Assembly (NCBI GenBank): GCA_905221605.1
Contig: CAJNDS010002712.1
Span: 824,001-888,000 of the forward strand
Direction of reading: 5' to 3'
Source: Symbiodinium natans
Taxonomy: Eukaryota; Sar; Dinophyceae; Suessiales; Symbiodiniaceae
DNA: 64,000 nt
The notes under the pieces were generated by a model. The model saw nothing but the letters and a program-made list of their open reading frames with translations, searched no databases and was not told the origin of the DNA. The position numbers and the translations under genes are program-made. This document shows positions 22,970 through 35,258 of this stretch, piece by piece. Positions within the stretch are counted from its first letter, which is position 1, and the number at the start of each line of letters is the position of its first letter.

Positions 22970-25900
22970 CAGGGGTTCAGGGCATGGTGAAACTCAGGGT
23001 GTTGTGCTGCAGCCTGCTTCTGGCCCTGCTTTCGGAAGCACACGAGTGGTATCAGAAGGGCCTGAGAACTGTTTATAGGGCTTCACTGGCACGCATCCCA
23101 TGTCCCTCCCCCATGTCACCACATGAAAGTCGAACCTAAGCTTGGTGTCCAGACTGGGCGGCCACGGTGCACCGAAGTTCGCATCCTCCAGGCGCCTTTG
23201 AGCTGTTTGACGGGTGATGGCCGTTGAGGCTAGGGCTGAACGCCCGGGCCATGTATGGGCAGAAAGCAACGTAGAGTCGCATCATGACGCTGACTACAAG
23301 GCCACCCTGAAACGCAACGACGTTGGCCACAGAGAAATCGCGTGCAGCATTCTGGTTTGCACGTGAATGCACGTGACCTTGACTCCTACCGAATACAGCT
23401 ATAGTTTCACCCTGAAACTCCCTCCTCAGCCCACTAGCCGTGAAACCCGAAACCTTGAGTTACCCTAGCAGCCGCCGCCGACACAACCATACTCTATAGT
23501 TGGAGAGCTAGATTGCCGGCAGAGAACCGCTAGATTCGGAGGGGATCCCTACACCTTTCTTATGTGCAGATCGCTTTAATCGTGAATGGGTGATAGGTGA
23601 ACTGTGCAAAAGTATTAATCTGGAGGTCGTGATGCCCAGACAAGTGACAGTCCCTGTTAATCCTTTAGCCCAAAACATCAAACAGGTTTTCGTTTTGAGC
23701 TTAGGTTTAGGGTTTAGGGTTATAGACGCTCGAACCATTCTAGCACACCTGGACGGGTCAGCACCAACCAAAACTCCCGGCACCTCGACCGGTTTGATGT
23801 CCTTGCAGAGGCTCCACGTAAGCCAGATTTACTCTGCCTGACGCCCTCCTACAGGAGGCTAGCACTCGGAATTCTCACTCGGCCACCACATCGTCGACAC
23901 CCTGGCGAACTAGGACATCTGCCTTGCAAACTTCCGAAGTGGAGATTGAAGATGAAGCTGACATTGTGAGGTGTAGGTGCGCCAAGAATCGGGCTAGGGG
24001 TGCAGGATTTATTCCAGATTGCTAGTTGCCTCGCCGAATTTGGAGAGAACAAATAGGCAACAACGGCGGGGTGTTGAACTGCAGCTGGATCCTGCAAAGA
24101 TCGTGCATCGTTTCCGCGTGCAACAGCAGATGTTGTGCGGACTCTGATTAAGGAGCAAACATGCCCAGTACATAAGCTGAGCCCTTAAACCCGGAACCCT
24201 TAAACCCTCACAAAACCCTGAATGTGAGGAAGTGGGAAGCTCATGAGAGTGAGCCCACAGCGCCTTCCAAGCGAGAGGCTCACACGCACAGGGTCTGGAG
24301 ACTTGGGCGGGTTGGGGGTGCAAAAGAGTTAAATTGTCCAACTTCTTTCTCGTCACACTATAGTGTTTGCCCACATTGTACGCTCCAGAAAGAAACGGAA
24401 TATGCCGGAATCAATGCCAGGCGTCTTGGAAGACAGGCGGTGCATGGGATGCTAGAGAATGCGAATGAGAAGTGATGATCTGTGCCCCCCCTGCCCTCCC
24501 CACCTCCCCCACCCCAACAATGGTATTTTTGTAAAGGCGTGCCACACATGTTCCGACGCTCTTTGTAGAGAGGCTGGAGTTTCCTTTGCCGGCCCCTAGA
24601 ACAAAGTGCGACACTGGATTTCAGTATCAAGCACATGGCCTTGGGACCACTTCGAGCCCTCTCTCAATGAAATTTGAGTTGAGAAGGTTGCACCTGTTTT
24701 CCTGTGTCCTATGGCTGGTTTGCATTTGCTTTGTCTAGTGAACTCCATAGGTCCTGGGCACAGTACACAAAGCAAGCCGACCTTTCACACCCCAAGCAAT
24801 AGTCAACTTGAGGGCGTCTTGTCCCCTGCGCACATAAGAAGCACAGGCCTGCGCAACGATGTGGCGGCAGTTCTGTGATGCCGAGGGCGGCGGGGTTTAT
24901 GACCCCGAGGAGCACGGTGCTCCGTTCCTCAGGCAGGGCCGCAGAATGCAGAGCAGAAGGTGCATTGCCTGAGTGAGAATGGCACCGGGGCTTTAGGACA
25001 GAGAACGCGATACCTTTGTTCTTGCAAGGGCCGGCCCGACTTTTAGCAAGGTCGCAGACAATAGCAGTCAGCGCTGAACCCCAAACCCTACACCCCCGAG
25101 TCATGGATATCTTTGATACCATGACGAAGAGCAGAGGCAGTTCGTGAAGAGACTGCTCCTTCCCGAGAATGGGCCGCTTGGACAATGCAGGGCTGTGCTG
25201 CACCTTTCATGCCCCACAAATCGCACAAGTACAGTTGAAAGCACACATGCCGCACATGCCTCTGACTTTTGTGCGCAGCCAAAGTGAGCCCCTTGTCAAC
25301 CAGCTGCCAATGAAGGTCGCATCAACCTCCCTCGAAGCTGCGCAGAACGACCTAGCCTCGTGCGGGCCGGAGCAGGAGGAAAATCAACCTTTTGCATGTG
25401 AGTGTTCTTTGTGATGCTGGGGCTGGACCTTCGGTTTGCTGTGTCCTGCGCAAGCCTGCGGCTAGGCACCTCCTAGCTGCTGAACCCTTGCACATCCGTT
25501 GAACAACGCTGCATTGATTTGCACTCCATGCCACGAAAATGCGCAGGAAGTGCAGAGGGGATCCCTTGCACTTGTGTCTGCCAGGACAGGCAGTGACAAA
25601 AGCACCCCATGAATTTGCAAGTAGACCATGGACCTTCACCCTTCAGCCTTTTTACCACCTTGTTTTGAGCAGGATGCAGGTGTAGGGTTGCCAACTCAAC
25701 TTCCAACCTCTAAGGCTGGAAAGGTGACACCCGTTGTCTTTGGCAGGCGCTGGATAATGGGGGCAATGGCAGCTGGGCATCAACATGCGGGTTGTCTGAC
25801 TGTGTACTGGGCTAATGCAGTGCGGGAAGACCCCGTTCACGTTTCTTTCCACTGTCCAGTTTTGCCGTTCAGGAAATCCGGACGTTCAGGCTATTGGTTG

Positions 25901-27091
25901 CATTGGTCCAGCTACGTCTGGGCAGGTTAAAGGCGGCGTAACTCGCAACGGATTAAATTAACTCAAAGTATGTTTTTTGACAAGTTTGCTGTGCATTCTT
26001 CACTCCGAACAGTAACAGTTATCTTAATCTCACTGCGTGATTGTCGCTGAGGGCAGTCATAGGCATTCTGAGATGCTACGTTCCCTCTTCGCATCTTCTT
26101 GTTCAAAAAGTGCAACCAAGTGAATTTTCACGAAATTCCAAGAAGAAGCAAAGAACTAAAGAAGTGCCAGAAAATGCAAGGAACCGCTTCGCTTGAAGAG
26201 CTGGACCCTAGCTGCGCGAGGCAGTTGGCAAGGCGTCGGACTGTAGCATGAGTAGGGAAGTTTTCCATATAGCCCGGACGAGCGTACCAAAACCAGCCAT
26301 GAGGGGCTTTGAGGAATCAGGACGAGTTTCAGGAGCAATGTCAACGGAACAACTGTCAGCTGTCAAGGGCATGCTCTGGACGAGCACGTGGGTGTCTACG
26401 TGCGCACGTGCGTGCTGCTGATACTTGCACATGCAAAGCATGGTCACGGAGGTGCCGCAGAAGCCACTGGCATGGCTTTGCAATCTGATGCTGAAGCATT
26501 ATCTCGGCGTGCCTCCACACGTTTAAACTAAAGGCCCTTGTCAAACCATGATGTCTTCATCGTGCTCCAAAACCGTGATGCTTTGTCCAGGGTGTTGCTG
26601 TCGGAATCAGTGGTGTGTAAGAACGCCTTCTTGAATGTACTCATGTTGGTACCTATAGGTGTGCACATGTTTGTAATTAGACATGAGAAGTCTATGTATC
26701 GAGTGGTCTCCTCAAAAATGCAGAGAAGCTTTTGGCGCTGAACGATAGCCGGCATGATCAACGCCCGCTTGCAGATTTCGCAGCTTTGGGGAGAAGCGTT
26801 TTGGCAACAGGCCCGTTTTCAGCGATAGGGTTTTTAGGGTTTGGGGTTTTGGGTTTAGGGCTGTGGGTTTGTCCTGATGCAAGTCCTGATGCACAAGGGG
26901 TGTGGGTTTGTGGCTTGGAGAGGTAATAGCCAGCAATGGGAATTAGCAGGTTAAAGTGGGCCGCAGAGTGAGACCCCAGGCTGTTGGCTCGTTGATGCTC
27001 AGCTTGACTCCAGCGTTGGGCTTTTGAGGCTAGCTGAGTTCAGTTTCCGCTCTGGTCACAGACAGTATCCCACAGATCTTCCCTAGGTTGT
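22970..27091. other. no recognisable gene
   Basis: The region may hold 3' exons of the cold-shock protein, but none could be identified. It contains TTTAGGG-like clusters at 23699-23722 and 26824-26868. Open frames of 80 to 164 codons occur on both strands (for example 24709-25203 on the minus strand) without recognisable motifs. Confidence 0.4.
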
Positions 27092-28048
27092 ATGACACTT
27101 ACGTTGCGTGCTTTCACTCGAATTTTCCTGGGTGTGGCCATGATGTGGTTGCCCTTGCTATGCCAGCCGTGGTGCACAACTTCAGTCCGCCACAAGGTTC
27201 GCATCGAGATGATATCGGGCATTCTCCCACTGGTCTTGGCCGCCTCCGGCTTTGCCTTGTTGTGTGGAAACCATGCACCCTTAATTTTAAGGCTACTCCT
27301 CCAGCACGTGAACCTTTTGTTCATAATTCCGCCAGCTGCCAGCGGTGCCTTGCAGTTGAAGTTGGAGAGCCCAACCTACAGCAATAACTTGTTGGCATTT
27401 TGTGCCTGGCCGCCCATCCTTTGCAGCGTTTTCGAAGTCCTCGGCTGCGGGCAAATCCATGAGATTCAGAATCTCGTTTTCGAAACCCTTGGAACATTCT
27501 TGCTGCACCTTCCCGCCTTGGACGCACCGCATCGACTGACAGCATTTGTCACTGGCTTCTGCTGCGTTGCGTGCCTACGGCTTGCCTGGTTGAGTCAGAC
27601 TGACAACGTAGTGGTGGAGGGCATCCAGCTACACAGGGCAGCGACTCATTTTGCGGGCTTTCTCGCGGTCAGCCTTCGCACTATGTATCTGTATGGACGC
27701 GAAACGCCGCTGACAGCCGAGATCCTGGAACAGTTTGCGGGCACCAAAGGCCAGGAGAATGCATGTGAGTGCAGGAAAACGCTGGTGCAACTTCGCTTCC
27801 GACGATTCAATGCCCTGAGTCTGAAGTCAGCCAGTGGGGGCCATGCCGCTTGGATCATCCGCAACATCCAGCAGCGGAGATCACTGTGCAAGAAAGAGTT
27901 GATCTACCAGTTCATGTGGAAGGTACATTTTCAAAGGCATGATTGGCTGTTGCCCGAAATTCTGCTGCAGATACACTCCTTCTTAGCAGAAGGCTCATGG
28001 CCCGTGTACGGCTTCGTGGCTGGGCCTCATGGAAAGAACTGTTGCTAG
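27092..28048 (+). CDS. 318-codon single-exon ORF, membrane-protein-like
   Basis: This is the longest uninterrupted frame outside the retroelement. It begins at an ATG and ends at a TAG. Residues about 8-165 contain five or six hydrophobic stretches (for example IFLGVAMMWLPLLC, ISGILPLVLAASGFALLCG, LILRLLLQHVNLLFIIPP), consistent with a multi-pass membrane protein. The C-terminal third is hydrophilic and basic (RRFNALSLKSASGGHAAWII, then RNIQQRR) and ends at a short GPHGKNCC tail. I recognise no family. Its intact length contrasts with the fragmented genes around it, suggesting either an intronless gene or a copy made from an mRNA. Shorter frames overlap it on both strands. Confidence that it is coding rests on length and organised hydropathy only. 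Confidence 0.5.
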   Translation: MTLTLRAFTRIFLGVAMMWLPLLCQPWCTTSVRHKVRIEMISGILPLVLAASGFALLCGNHAPLILRLLLQHVNLLFIIPPAASGALQLKLESPTYSNNLLAFCAWPPILCSVFEVLGCGQIHEIQNLVFETLGTFLLHLPALDAPHRLTAFVTGFCCVACLRLAWLSQTDNVVVEGIQLHRAATHFAGFLAVSLRTMYLYGRETPLTAEILEQFAGTKGQENACECRKTLVQLRFRRFNALSLKSASGGHAAWIIRNIQQRRSLCKKELIYQFMWKVHFQRHDWLLPEILLQIHSFLAEGSWPVYGFVAGPHGKNCC

Positions 28049-28136
28049 ACTCTGTGCAACTCGTGTAGCCCAATTCAATTACGTCTCCTGGAATGTTGTG
28101 CTACCCACATGTATGTACGCATACGCATGCGTGTAT

Positions 28137-28263
28137 CTATGTACGTACGTACGTATGTATGTGTGTGTATATGTACGTATGTACGTATGTACGTATGTAT
28201 GTGTGTGTATATGCATGCGCCTGTGGCGTGCTGCTCGCATGTGTGTGTGTGTGTGTTTATGTA

Positions 28264-28313
<50 letters not shown>

Positions 28314-28332
28314 TATTTGTTTATTTATTTTT
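28137..28332. repeat. compound microsatellite (GTAC/GTAT)n, (TG)n, (TA)n
   Basis: Tetranucleotide gtac and gtat units (28137-28205) are followed by gt runs, then a long alternating TA run (28262-28312) and tta/ttt-rich DNA. It starts about 90 bases after the end of the 318-codon ORF. Confidence 0.9.
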
Positions 28333-28339
28333 ATGTATA

Positions 28340-28950
28340 TGTATAGCGGGTATACGGGGGGTGAGGCTTGACGGCCGTTTTCATCAGCAATACCAATTTC
28401 AGTCAAGCCGGGTTTTCATCAAGACGGCCCTAGTCCTTCGCATCGAAGCTTTTCTGCGCATCTTGCTCTTTGGTTTCAGGGGCCCGCAACGGGCCCAGGT
28501 CTTCAATTGGCCTCGATGTTTGGTGAGTCTTTCTTGAGTTTTGGTCGCTGGCTCTGCTCTGATGGTTCTGGAGATCTACTAAGGCGGGCCTCCTGCGAGA
28601 TGATTCTGCATCGCAAGTATCCACGACGAGTTCATGCTCACAGGATAGCAGCTCGCACGCCACCTCTTCTCTTTCCTCTGTGGCTGCTCTCAGGCAGGGC
28701 CACGTCGCTTTGTGGAAAGGTTTAGGTTTGCATTGTTGATCGCGTGGACCCAACGCCAAGCAGTTCTGAGTGTGCCTACTGCCCCTGCATCCCCTGCCCG
28801 CCAGTCGTGCTGGAATCCTCGGCATCGCAACATTCCGTAAGCCGCCCCCCAATTACTCCACAACATTGACGCCTGTCAGGAGAGACCTCGGCAAGCGATT
28901 CCAACAGCTATATACCGGACACATGTATGCAGCTCGAATTGATTCGTCAT

Positions 28951-28984
<34 letters not shown>

Positions 28985-30185
28985 GAAGTTCAGATTAATC
29001 CTTGAGGGAAGTATGTTGCATCAACCATGGGAGTTCCAAACTCAGGCCGGTCGATGACTCACCCAGGGTGCCCCGACGCCTTGGACACCCAGCATGAGAG
29101 GGTGAGCCAACAGTGAGCCATATATCATGTCAGCCTTTGGCGCCCTTCTTGGCGTGCTGAAGCCCCAGACCAGTATCGTAACGACAAGCAATCCGGAAAC
29201 TGCACATTTTCGCCTTTAGATGCGATGGGGGGCTTCATCGCATGTTTTTATAACACTGAAGAACATCCCAATCTGCCTGCGTAGCTCTGGTGTACGAGCT
29301 TCCCGACTGCGTGGGCAGAGTCGGGTATCATCGCGACCCGTTGCGACTCCCGCTTCCTTGACGGGCCAGGGAGATTTGCGAGAGTCTGTTGTTTCAAAGG
29401 TAGTTTCTTTGCTCGCTCCACCCTCAGACAAAGGAGTGGTGAGTCTGCGCGCTCTGGAGGGGTAAGGAGTCGCCGTGTATTCCCATGGCCGTAGCCCTTA
29501 GCCTCCTTGAGCCCTTAGCCTCCTTGAGCCCTGCTTGCAGCTTGCACCCCTTCTGAAGGCCCTCCAGAGTACTCAGAAAACTTTTGATTTCCCTGCACAT
29601 GATCACCGAAGAAAGGACACGGTGACGCAGCGCAGCGGTTGAAGCAAAAAGCGGTGGTTCACCGGCTCGTCTTAAGCCGAAAAGCCGACACATGCTAACG
29701 GCACTGCTTGAATTCAGAGGCGCATGGCATTGTCTCGCACTGTGTAATGGATTCGGGATGGGGGGAGTGCTTGCTACAGTTTCACACTTGGCACTGCAGG
29801 ATCCATAGGTTTTGTCCCAAAATGTTAACTCATACGTAATACATGGCATCGAAGTACTTTCTGTGAGCAAAGATCCGCTGCCCATGCTGCCTATGCTTGT
29901 ATCTTGAACTGTATCTTGAACTTGCGTGATAGGGCCTACCAGGGTCTACCAGCTAGGCAGGAGCGGCAGGACAACAGACCGACGCGTGCAAGAAAGTGAA
30001 CACACGAAACTTCTAGCCCTCATCCTGCCTTGGGCTATACGTGCTGAGACCTATTGTGACCGATCTAGCTCTTCCCATTCCCACACCTCCAGATTAAAGA
30101 TATTGAAGGGTATGAAGGCCCTTCCCATATAGGTACCTCAGAGATCTCGGTGAACCGCAAACCCACCTTCCTTCCTTGGCCACTG
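28340..30185. other. no recognisable gene
   Basis: The region holds a 32-base G run (28952-28983) and an 18-bp direct duplication (cccttagcctccttgag twice, 29496-29530). The 153-codon minus-strand frame at 29424-29885 has no motif and I do not call it a gene. Confidence 0.45.
28952..28983. repeat. 32-base poly(G) run
   Basis: An uninterrupted run of 32 G. The longest homopolymer in the window, and a likely place for length error in the assembly. Confidence 0.9.
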
Positions 30186-30190
30186 GAGAG

Positions 30191-30249
30191 GCCGGCTTAT
30201 GGTCTCTGGAAAGCCATTGACAAATACGAGAAGCAGAGGATCAGTCAGG
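30191..30249 (+). CDS. possible EF-hand exon of gene B
   Basis: The frame reads PAYGLWKAIDKYEKQRISQ. The pattern LW-x-A-(I/L)-D followed by K..Q-R-I-S resembles a degenerate EF-hand loop and matches LWQQLDNDRTGYVS in gene A and AWLALDEDLSGSIT in gene B. The sequence offers an AG-G acceptor at 30189-30190 and a GC donor after 30249. It lies 4 kb upstream of the well supported exons of gene B, so linkage is inferred. Confidence 0.4.
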
Positions 30250-31210
30250 GCCCCTGTGTGCTTCAGCAGCCCATGATGGGTTATGTGAACTGTGGAGCGG
30301 CAGAGTACTTCCTGATCATGAGAATGCCACGACAGAGCGGTATGCTGAGTTGTTCGGCATGTTTTTGCTCTCATCTGCTTTGGCTTGTGCTGTGTTCACT
30401 GCTCACTCTTCAAACTCCGAACCCAACGCCTTTCTGTGGTCGTGCTCTTGAGTTGGATTCTCGTCTCTGGCCTGCTACTCGTTCCGTCAGCAATTTGGCA
30501 GGTCCCGCGCGCGAGTGCTCACATAATTTTCGCCTCTGTGCCCCAAACTTCTCTATCGCGTCAATCGATTGCAACCCTTACTTGTTCCAGTCTTTGTGGC
30601 TTTCATGCAGGCGGAAGGTGAAGAACCTGCGTGGTTCTATGAATGTGCTTTGGGCCTTATGGGGATGATAGCTCCCTACTTTAGTTTAAGGGGGAACATC
30701 CCAAAATGTGCCGTGCTTGTTTGGATCAAGGTGACAAAGTCCACGCAGAATCTGTCGTTTTGAGTGCCCGTGCACCTTACCACACCCAAAGGCAATGAGC
30801 TTGCCAGAGTCCCCAGTACCCCTTTCATAATCTTGAAGTTACCGAGTCATCCTAACATGTTTCTTGGAACATTCTCGAGTCTCTGGGTCGTTGTCTGTGC
30901 GGGCTCTCTCTTTCTCAGCGTGCACTCATGTGAGAGAGCTGCGGTTCATTGCGGTTCCGTTCGTTAGGAAGTGCTTTTAGGGCCTCTGCAGGGTATAGGC
31001 ACCGTAACCCGGTTAGGGTTTAGGGGATGGCGCAAGGGTTTTTGGAGGAATTCCTCTTAACTCAGTGTTGACCATCAGTGATTCAGTGCACCAGGTAGCC
31101 AGCAAAAAGCACATTGTGGAAAGGAAGCACTGTTCTCTCTCTACCCGCAACCCAAAACCTGTACACCCTATAAAGCCTATAAACCCTGAAACGACCATGA
31201 TCGTGCGGCT

Positions 31211-31291
31211 ACCAATACAAAGGGCCTCTGATAAACCCTAAGCCCTTAACCCTAAGCCCTAAACCCAAAAACCAATACAAAGGGCCTCTGA
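31211..31291. mobile_element. telomere-like insert flanked by 21-bp direct repeats
   Basis: The 21-bp sequence beginning accaatacaaagggcctctg occurs exactly at 31211-31231 and 31271-31291. Between the copies are 39 bases of degenerate CCCTAAA repeats (taaaccctaagcccttaacc onward). The arrangement looks like a telomere-type sequence inserted with a target-site duplication. A local segmental duplication is the alternative. Confidence 0.7.
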
Positions 31292-31429
31292 CAGAGGCTA
31301 CGACCTCTTCGTCCGCAGATGTCTGGTGATGGGGGCGGATTTTGCCGAGGCGGAGCTCAAGGACCTGCGGGGAATGCAACCAGTGAGGGAACTGAGAACT
31401 GTGGAGGATCTTTTCCGTTGTTGGTACTA

Positions 31430-31475
31430 GGCTAGGGTTTAGGGTTTGGGGTGTGGGGTTTGGGGTTTATGGGGT
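31430..31475 (+). repeat. TTTAGGG-like cluster
   Basis: ctagggtttagggtttgggg is followed by further GGGGTTT-type variants. It begins a few bases after a TAG stop of an open frame. Confidence 0.75.
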
Positions 31476-32997
31476 GTGGTGGATGCTGCTTCGCTCTAGG
31501 ATGTCGCTGAGATTTGTGTACCTGCCAACGTTTCCAGACAGGTGTGCAATTGTCATGCCTGTTGTCCAGCTGATAGCGCAGAGCCTGGTTCAAAAATGGT
31601 TTATGGTGTGTGTTCTTTTCAATAACGAGCTGCCAGGTGGTGTCTGTTTCGAGCCGACTCGAGACAAGATCAGAGCTTGGATTCCTCGTTCATTTTGACA
31701 CAACCAGGCTCATGAGCGTGAGGTGGTTTAGTCAAATTTAGCATCCTACCTAAAGAAGTGACACCAGTGGTCGATCAGAGCTCGAAGGCTTCGAGGAACC
31801 GAGGCATGGACCGTACTGGAAAGTGTTCTGACATGCAGACTGCATGCAGATTTGTCTACCTGGAGCCTGTGTTCTGCAGCGTTCTGGCGATGAACATGCG
31901 TTTGAACATGTGGCGGTCTGCTTTGTTGCTTGGTTGCGGGCTGTGTTTGCGCAATGCGGCTCGGCGCTATTCGGCCGTCGCGTTTCGTGGTAGGAAGAGT
32001 GCTTCGTGTCTCGTGGGTTCGGTTTGAGAGGTTGCCCTGTGCCACAGGAGCTTGCATGCTGGCTTGACTGGCAGGGCAAGCAGCCCGGCTACAATTGATG
32101 CCTCATTGTTGGCCGAGGCTCTATGAGTGAACGTTGGGGGAGGCCTGGGTGGATTCAAACTACGTTTGTCGTTTCAACCTCAGGCTGGCCCGTCCCAAGG
32201 AGTCCCGTCAGTTTTCAGTGCTAACTCATCGGTGGACACGGGAAGCTGGATCCCAACAAACACACACTCACGCTACCCGACCCTACCCAACGCCGGTCAT
32301 CATCAGAGCACGAGGGGTCCTGCGCCGTGACCCATGCAACGAAAGTATGTCCCTGACTCGCCGAGAGGCGCCATAGTCCTCTGAAGTTCTTTTGTTGCAA
32401 TGTGGCAAGAAACATTCCACCGCTGGACGAGGAAATGCCTCACCTTCCAGGACATTGAGCTTCTCTGCAGCTTTAGCGGGTGCCACACGGGGATTGATGG
32501 AAAGGCTTATTGTAAGACTTAGTAGCCTTAGGCCTTCAAACGTATCTTGACCTCGCGCTTGAGGTTTGTGGATGGCTGGAGGCCGCCGGCCTACCTTGTG
32601 GCAGAGCGCAATCCGACACCAGGATGTGTTTATGGACATGACAAGCTGCCAATGGTCCCCCGCCCGTTGCACAACAGGTTGCACAACAGGGAGCTTCCTT
32701 TCCCTAGATTTCGCTTCATCGATCCAACTACATCGACGAAGCTGAAGAGCTCTGTGCATGCTGCGTGTCTTGCCAAGTGGCAGCTCACCTCACCTTCGAA
32801 CTTGCCGATGTTCCCAGTCCCGATTTTTTTCTTGTGGAGAGCCAGGGGAAGCCTTACATCCCAGCAAAGCCTTCGATGCATCCCAGGAAGGCCGCCCAGG
32901 AGATTCGGCTCGAGACCCAGCTGGTCTCTGTGATCTTCCTTTGCCTTCTTTGGGACGACAAGTGCTTCCTCATAAAGGGGCTTGTTGATATGAATAT

Positions 32998-33086
32998 GTA
33001 TATGTATAGGTATATGTATATGCATATGTATAAGTATATTTGCATGTATATATACATACTATATTATACTATATACTACATGATAT
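32998..33086. repeat. AT-rich (TATG/TA)n microsatellite
   Basis: Repeated atatgtat and tatacata units with few interruptions. Confidence 0.8.
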
Positions 33087-34102
33087 TAACTATCATTTGG
33101 CTGAAGGACTTCGGCATGTGTGGTGTAACTACGCGCTTCAGTGCGACACCAAGTGGCTTAGGGGCAGAAGCATCACAAGCCGGAACGAGGCTCCCAAGGT
33201 CCCCCTCAGTGCTTAGTGCTTGTTCCTATTCCACTAGATCACCATGGAAACTGATTTGCGAAGCGTAACTCTAGTGCTTGCTGGGTCCGGAGAACCACGA
33301 TCTTCTGCATGCAACGAACGGCTTGTGGGGGGCTTTCCTTCAAAGATCGGCATATCAGGAGCATGCAGAAATGAGCGGAGTGCCATGGCAGACTCCTGGC
33401 AGACCCCATAAGGCTGCCTTCCAACAAATCGCCCACTTTGTCCGAGTGATTGTTGACCCGACGACTTCATATCTGCGCACAACAACAGTTTTCCCGAGCG
33501 GCTGGCTTGGTTTTTAGGGGTCCGGAGCGAGGGTTCAGAGGGTCCAAGGACAACCGTTTGGAACACTGCGGGGAAGTAGCTTTGATTTCAAGAGTTTTAT
33601 GTGCCCTGCTTGCTGGCTTTGAGGTCCATGCTGCTTGCAAAGTATGGCCACTTTCTCAAAGCCTGGCGAACCTCGGCTCGAACACTGCCAAGGCGGTCTA
33701 ACGAGAGGCTCTTTCAGTCTCCCTCCTGTCGACCATGGCTACGTAAGTGATGTTTGCGTTTGACACATGGAAAGCTTTCTGCAAGTGAGCCCCCCCATGC
33801 CGAGCCCAGGAACTGTTCTAGACAAGGCTGGGTCGGCATGTGCCTTTCAGTTGCTGTTACAGACTTCAAGTCGCGAAGCCTGCACATACTGAGAAACAGC
33901 TTCTAACAAGCATCAAGATAGCGAATCTGCTCCCCTTTGCTATACTCTGACCTGCCTTGTACTTCAGCCGAGCTGTGGAACAGGGGAAGGTTGAAGGGCA
34001 AGGGAGAGTTCAATGCAACACATAGCTGGCACAGCAGACATATATCTCAACTCGTGAAGACGTGAGCCCAAAACTTGTGCTCAAGCGGAGTTTGCAGTGC
34101 AG

Positions 34103-35258
34103 GATAATTCCAACGTGTGCAACTGGGACGAGTTCTACCAGGCTGGGGGTCAATTTGCGCGAAGCTGTCTTCCATGCGCCTCGGGAATTCTGTGGGTCTG
34201 TTGCTCTTCGGCATCCCTTGACTGAGGCCATCAAGAACCTGAAGTACCAAGGGGACATCGCTGGTGCCTGGCTGGCTCTGGACGAGGACCCATGGGGCTT
34301 AAACCCGATGTAAACCGTCAACCCTTGTTAACAAGGAAGCTGTATTTCAAGCAAGATGGCAGTCCTTCCTTGAGTTCTTGTTGCCAACATGAAGTCTGTA
34401 AGGATTCTGAGACCGGTCTAAACTTTGTTGGTATCGTATCCGTTCTCAAAGGGCACTTCTGTTCGATCGCTCCTGAGCTGACATGTGCTTACTGGTTGAA
34501 GAGATCGCCCTCTCTCCGAAGCAGGATCTCAGTGGCTCGATCACCTTGAGCGACGCTGGGCCAGATTTTTGGCACACGCACTGGTTGGGCTTTGGGATGT
34601 GCCGTTGAGGGCTGTCAGAGGGTGCCGAAGGGCACAGGGATGTGGACCTGAAGCTGCTCCTGGATGCTTCTTTGGCATTGTCATATTCACCGCACGCCGC
34701 GGCGCATCATGGCGGCGCTTAACCATCCAGAGAAGCACCCAAACTTTTTGGGCCGAAGCCGAGCGCCTGGCACACTGAAGATACCTACGCTTTTGATTCT
34801 ACATAAGTTAGGTGGGATGTGTTTACACGGAACTCTGCTTACACGGAGCCTTCTTACATTCAGAGTCCTTTTATTCAACTCCCAACTCCAAGTCGCCTTT
34901 TGAACACGAAGAGGAGATCGACAAGGAGTCCAGCGCCATGCTCATGAAGTTCAAGAAGTGGGCGGTTGATCAGCCACGCGGCCATTTAAACGCCAGCTTT
35001 GCATTGGTACAGCCTTCTGTCCTCGCCAGTGGGAGAACTGTGAAGTCTTCTCTGGTGCGTCTACACATGTCTCCGAGCTCAGGTTCGGGAGCGTCAGGGC
35101 TGCATTCAAGGCCCCATCGGCCTTCAGATTTCGAGGGAACCAAGTTGCCAACATGTAAGTCCACTGCTCAATAGAAGTGTGGGCAGATCCCTCCGCAGGT
35201 CCTGGACAGAGACAAATCTGGGGAGCTCTCGCTTCCAGAGTTCCGGCATGCCGTCCTC
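34103..35258 (+). CDS. EF-hand protein, gene B (six exons, partial)
   Basis: Six exons join in frame through five introns. They are 34103-34141 (DNSNVCNWDEFYQ), 34227-34286 (AIKNLKYQGDIAGAWLALDE), 34525-34554 (DLSGSITLSD), 34914-34972 (EIDKESSAMLMKFKKWAVDQ), 35083-35110 (FGSVRAAFK) and 35199 to about 35258 (VLDRDKSGELSLPEFRHAVL). The donors are GC, GA, GC, GC and GC; every acceptor is AG followed by G. The second loop, assembled over two exons, is D-E-D-L-S-G-S-I-T-L-S-D, with Asp instead of Glu at position 12. The last loop is canonical (D35205, D35211, S, E35238). The protein is probably a calcium sensor or buffer of a repetitive EF-hand family also represented by gene A. Exons before 34103 and after 35258 are not identified with confidence. 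A cytosolic place is likely from the absence of hydrophobic segments, but this is inference. Confidence 0.78.

Noticed and set aside
24709-25203. 164-codon minus-strand open frame
   Set aside because: No motif, overlapping frames on both strands, and opposite to all supported genes.
29424-29885. 153-codon minus-strand open frame
   Set aside because: No motif or organised hydropathy, and it crosses a short direct duplication.
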